From NCBI GenBank assembly GCA_038087015.1, contig JASBNA010000087.1:62001-126000 (forward strand): 64,000 nucleotides of DNA. Direction: 5' to 3'. Numbering within the stretch: the stretch's first letter is position 1; every line of letters starts with the position of its first letter. The stretch comes from Cerrena zonata. Its lineage: Eukaryota; Basidiomycota; Agaricomycetes; Polyporales; Cerrenaceae. Below, piece after piece: positions 63,844-64,000 of this stretch. The notes below the pieces were generated by a model. That model was not told the origin of the DNA. It saw only the letters and a program-made list of their open reading frames with translations, and ran no database searches. The position numbers and the translations under genes were made by a program.

Positions 63844-64000
63844 TGCGGTCAAGATACCACCGGTGAATAATCTTCGAAGGCCTATTGGCTTTATATCACT
63901 ATTGTAGATCGGGTCTGGCATAAGAAGATCGGGGCGAACGGAACTCGTGACGGCACACCACATAGGATGTCGTTCAGAATGCAGCATATGACCGATATAG
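63844..64000. other. 5' flank of beta-mannosidase
   Basis: The frame stays open to 63987, but the signal peptide fits a start at 63843, so this is treated as leader/promoter. Confidence 0.5.

Overview
This window is nuclear DNA of a filamentous basidiomycete, most likely an Agaricomycete. The case rests on dense short introns (mostly 50-65 nt, GT...AG, often with a CTAAC/CTGAC-like branch site), a DUF6535 membrane protein, a tandem-BTB protein, F-box-like proteins, a MYND/CCCH zinc-finger protein and a Cyr1-type adenylate cyclase (RA, LRR, PP2C-like and class III cyclase parts). No bacterial operon, CRISPR array, rRNA or convincing tRNA was seen. Nearly all genes are split, so I rebuilt exon chains by hand. 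Where a model is called solid, the exon lengths sum to a multiple of three and the joins restore conserved motifs.

Layout. 1-10 kb: a DUF6535 gene (cut by the left edge), a CCCH/MYND zinc-finger gene, a tandem BTB gene, an F-box-like gene, and a Golgi/ER-anchored methyltransferase with a one-base frameshift. 10.1-11.6 kb: a 1,449-bp non-autonomous DNA transposon with 105-bp terminal inverted repeats and a 3-bp target duplication. 11.9-24 kb: a membrane-anchored aspartic protease, a PC-esterase-like protein, an F-box-like gene, a PlsC glycerolipid acyltransferase (one-base frameshift, two microexons) and signal peptidase subunit SPC3. 24-28.4 kb: no gene recognised. 28.4-39.4 kb: two paralogous Zn2Cys6 regulators in inverted orientation enclosing a short-chain dehydrogenase and a CHK2/Rad53-type checkpoint kinase. 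41-42.5 kb: a securin. 43.2-45.7 kb: an amino acid permease of 15 exons, including 8-nt and 12-nt microexons. 47.8-48.1 kb: a 62-residue BRI3-like membrane protein hidden in three short exons. 49.5-56.1 kb: adenylate cyclase. 56.4-57.2 kb: glyoxalase I. 57.7-60.2 kb: a cytochrome P450. 60.3-63.8 kb: a secreted GH2 beta-mannosidase.

The genes do not form an obvious pathway cluster. Securin (anaphase control) and the FHA checkpoint kinase (DNA damage) are both cell-cycle genes but about 4 kb apart and probably neighbours by chance. The most notable structures are the paralogous regulator pair with identical intron phases, the set of microexons, the two clean one-base frameshifts at conserved motifs, the CACTA-like element and the hidden BRI3-like gene. 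I did not find a new multi-gene defence or biosynthetic system.
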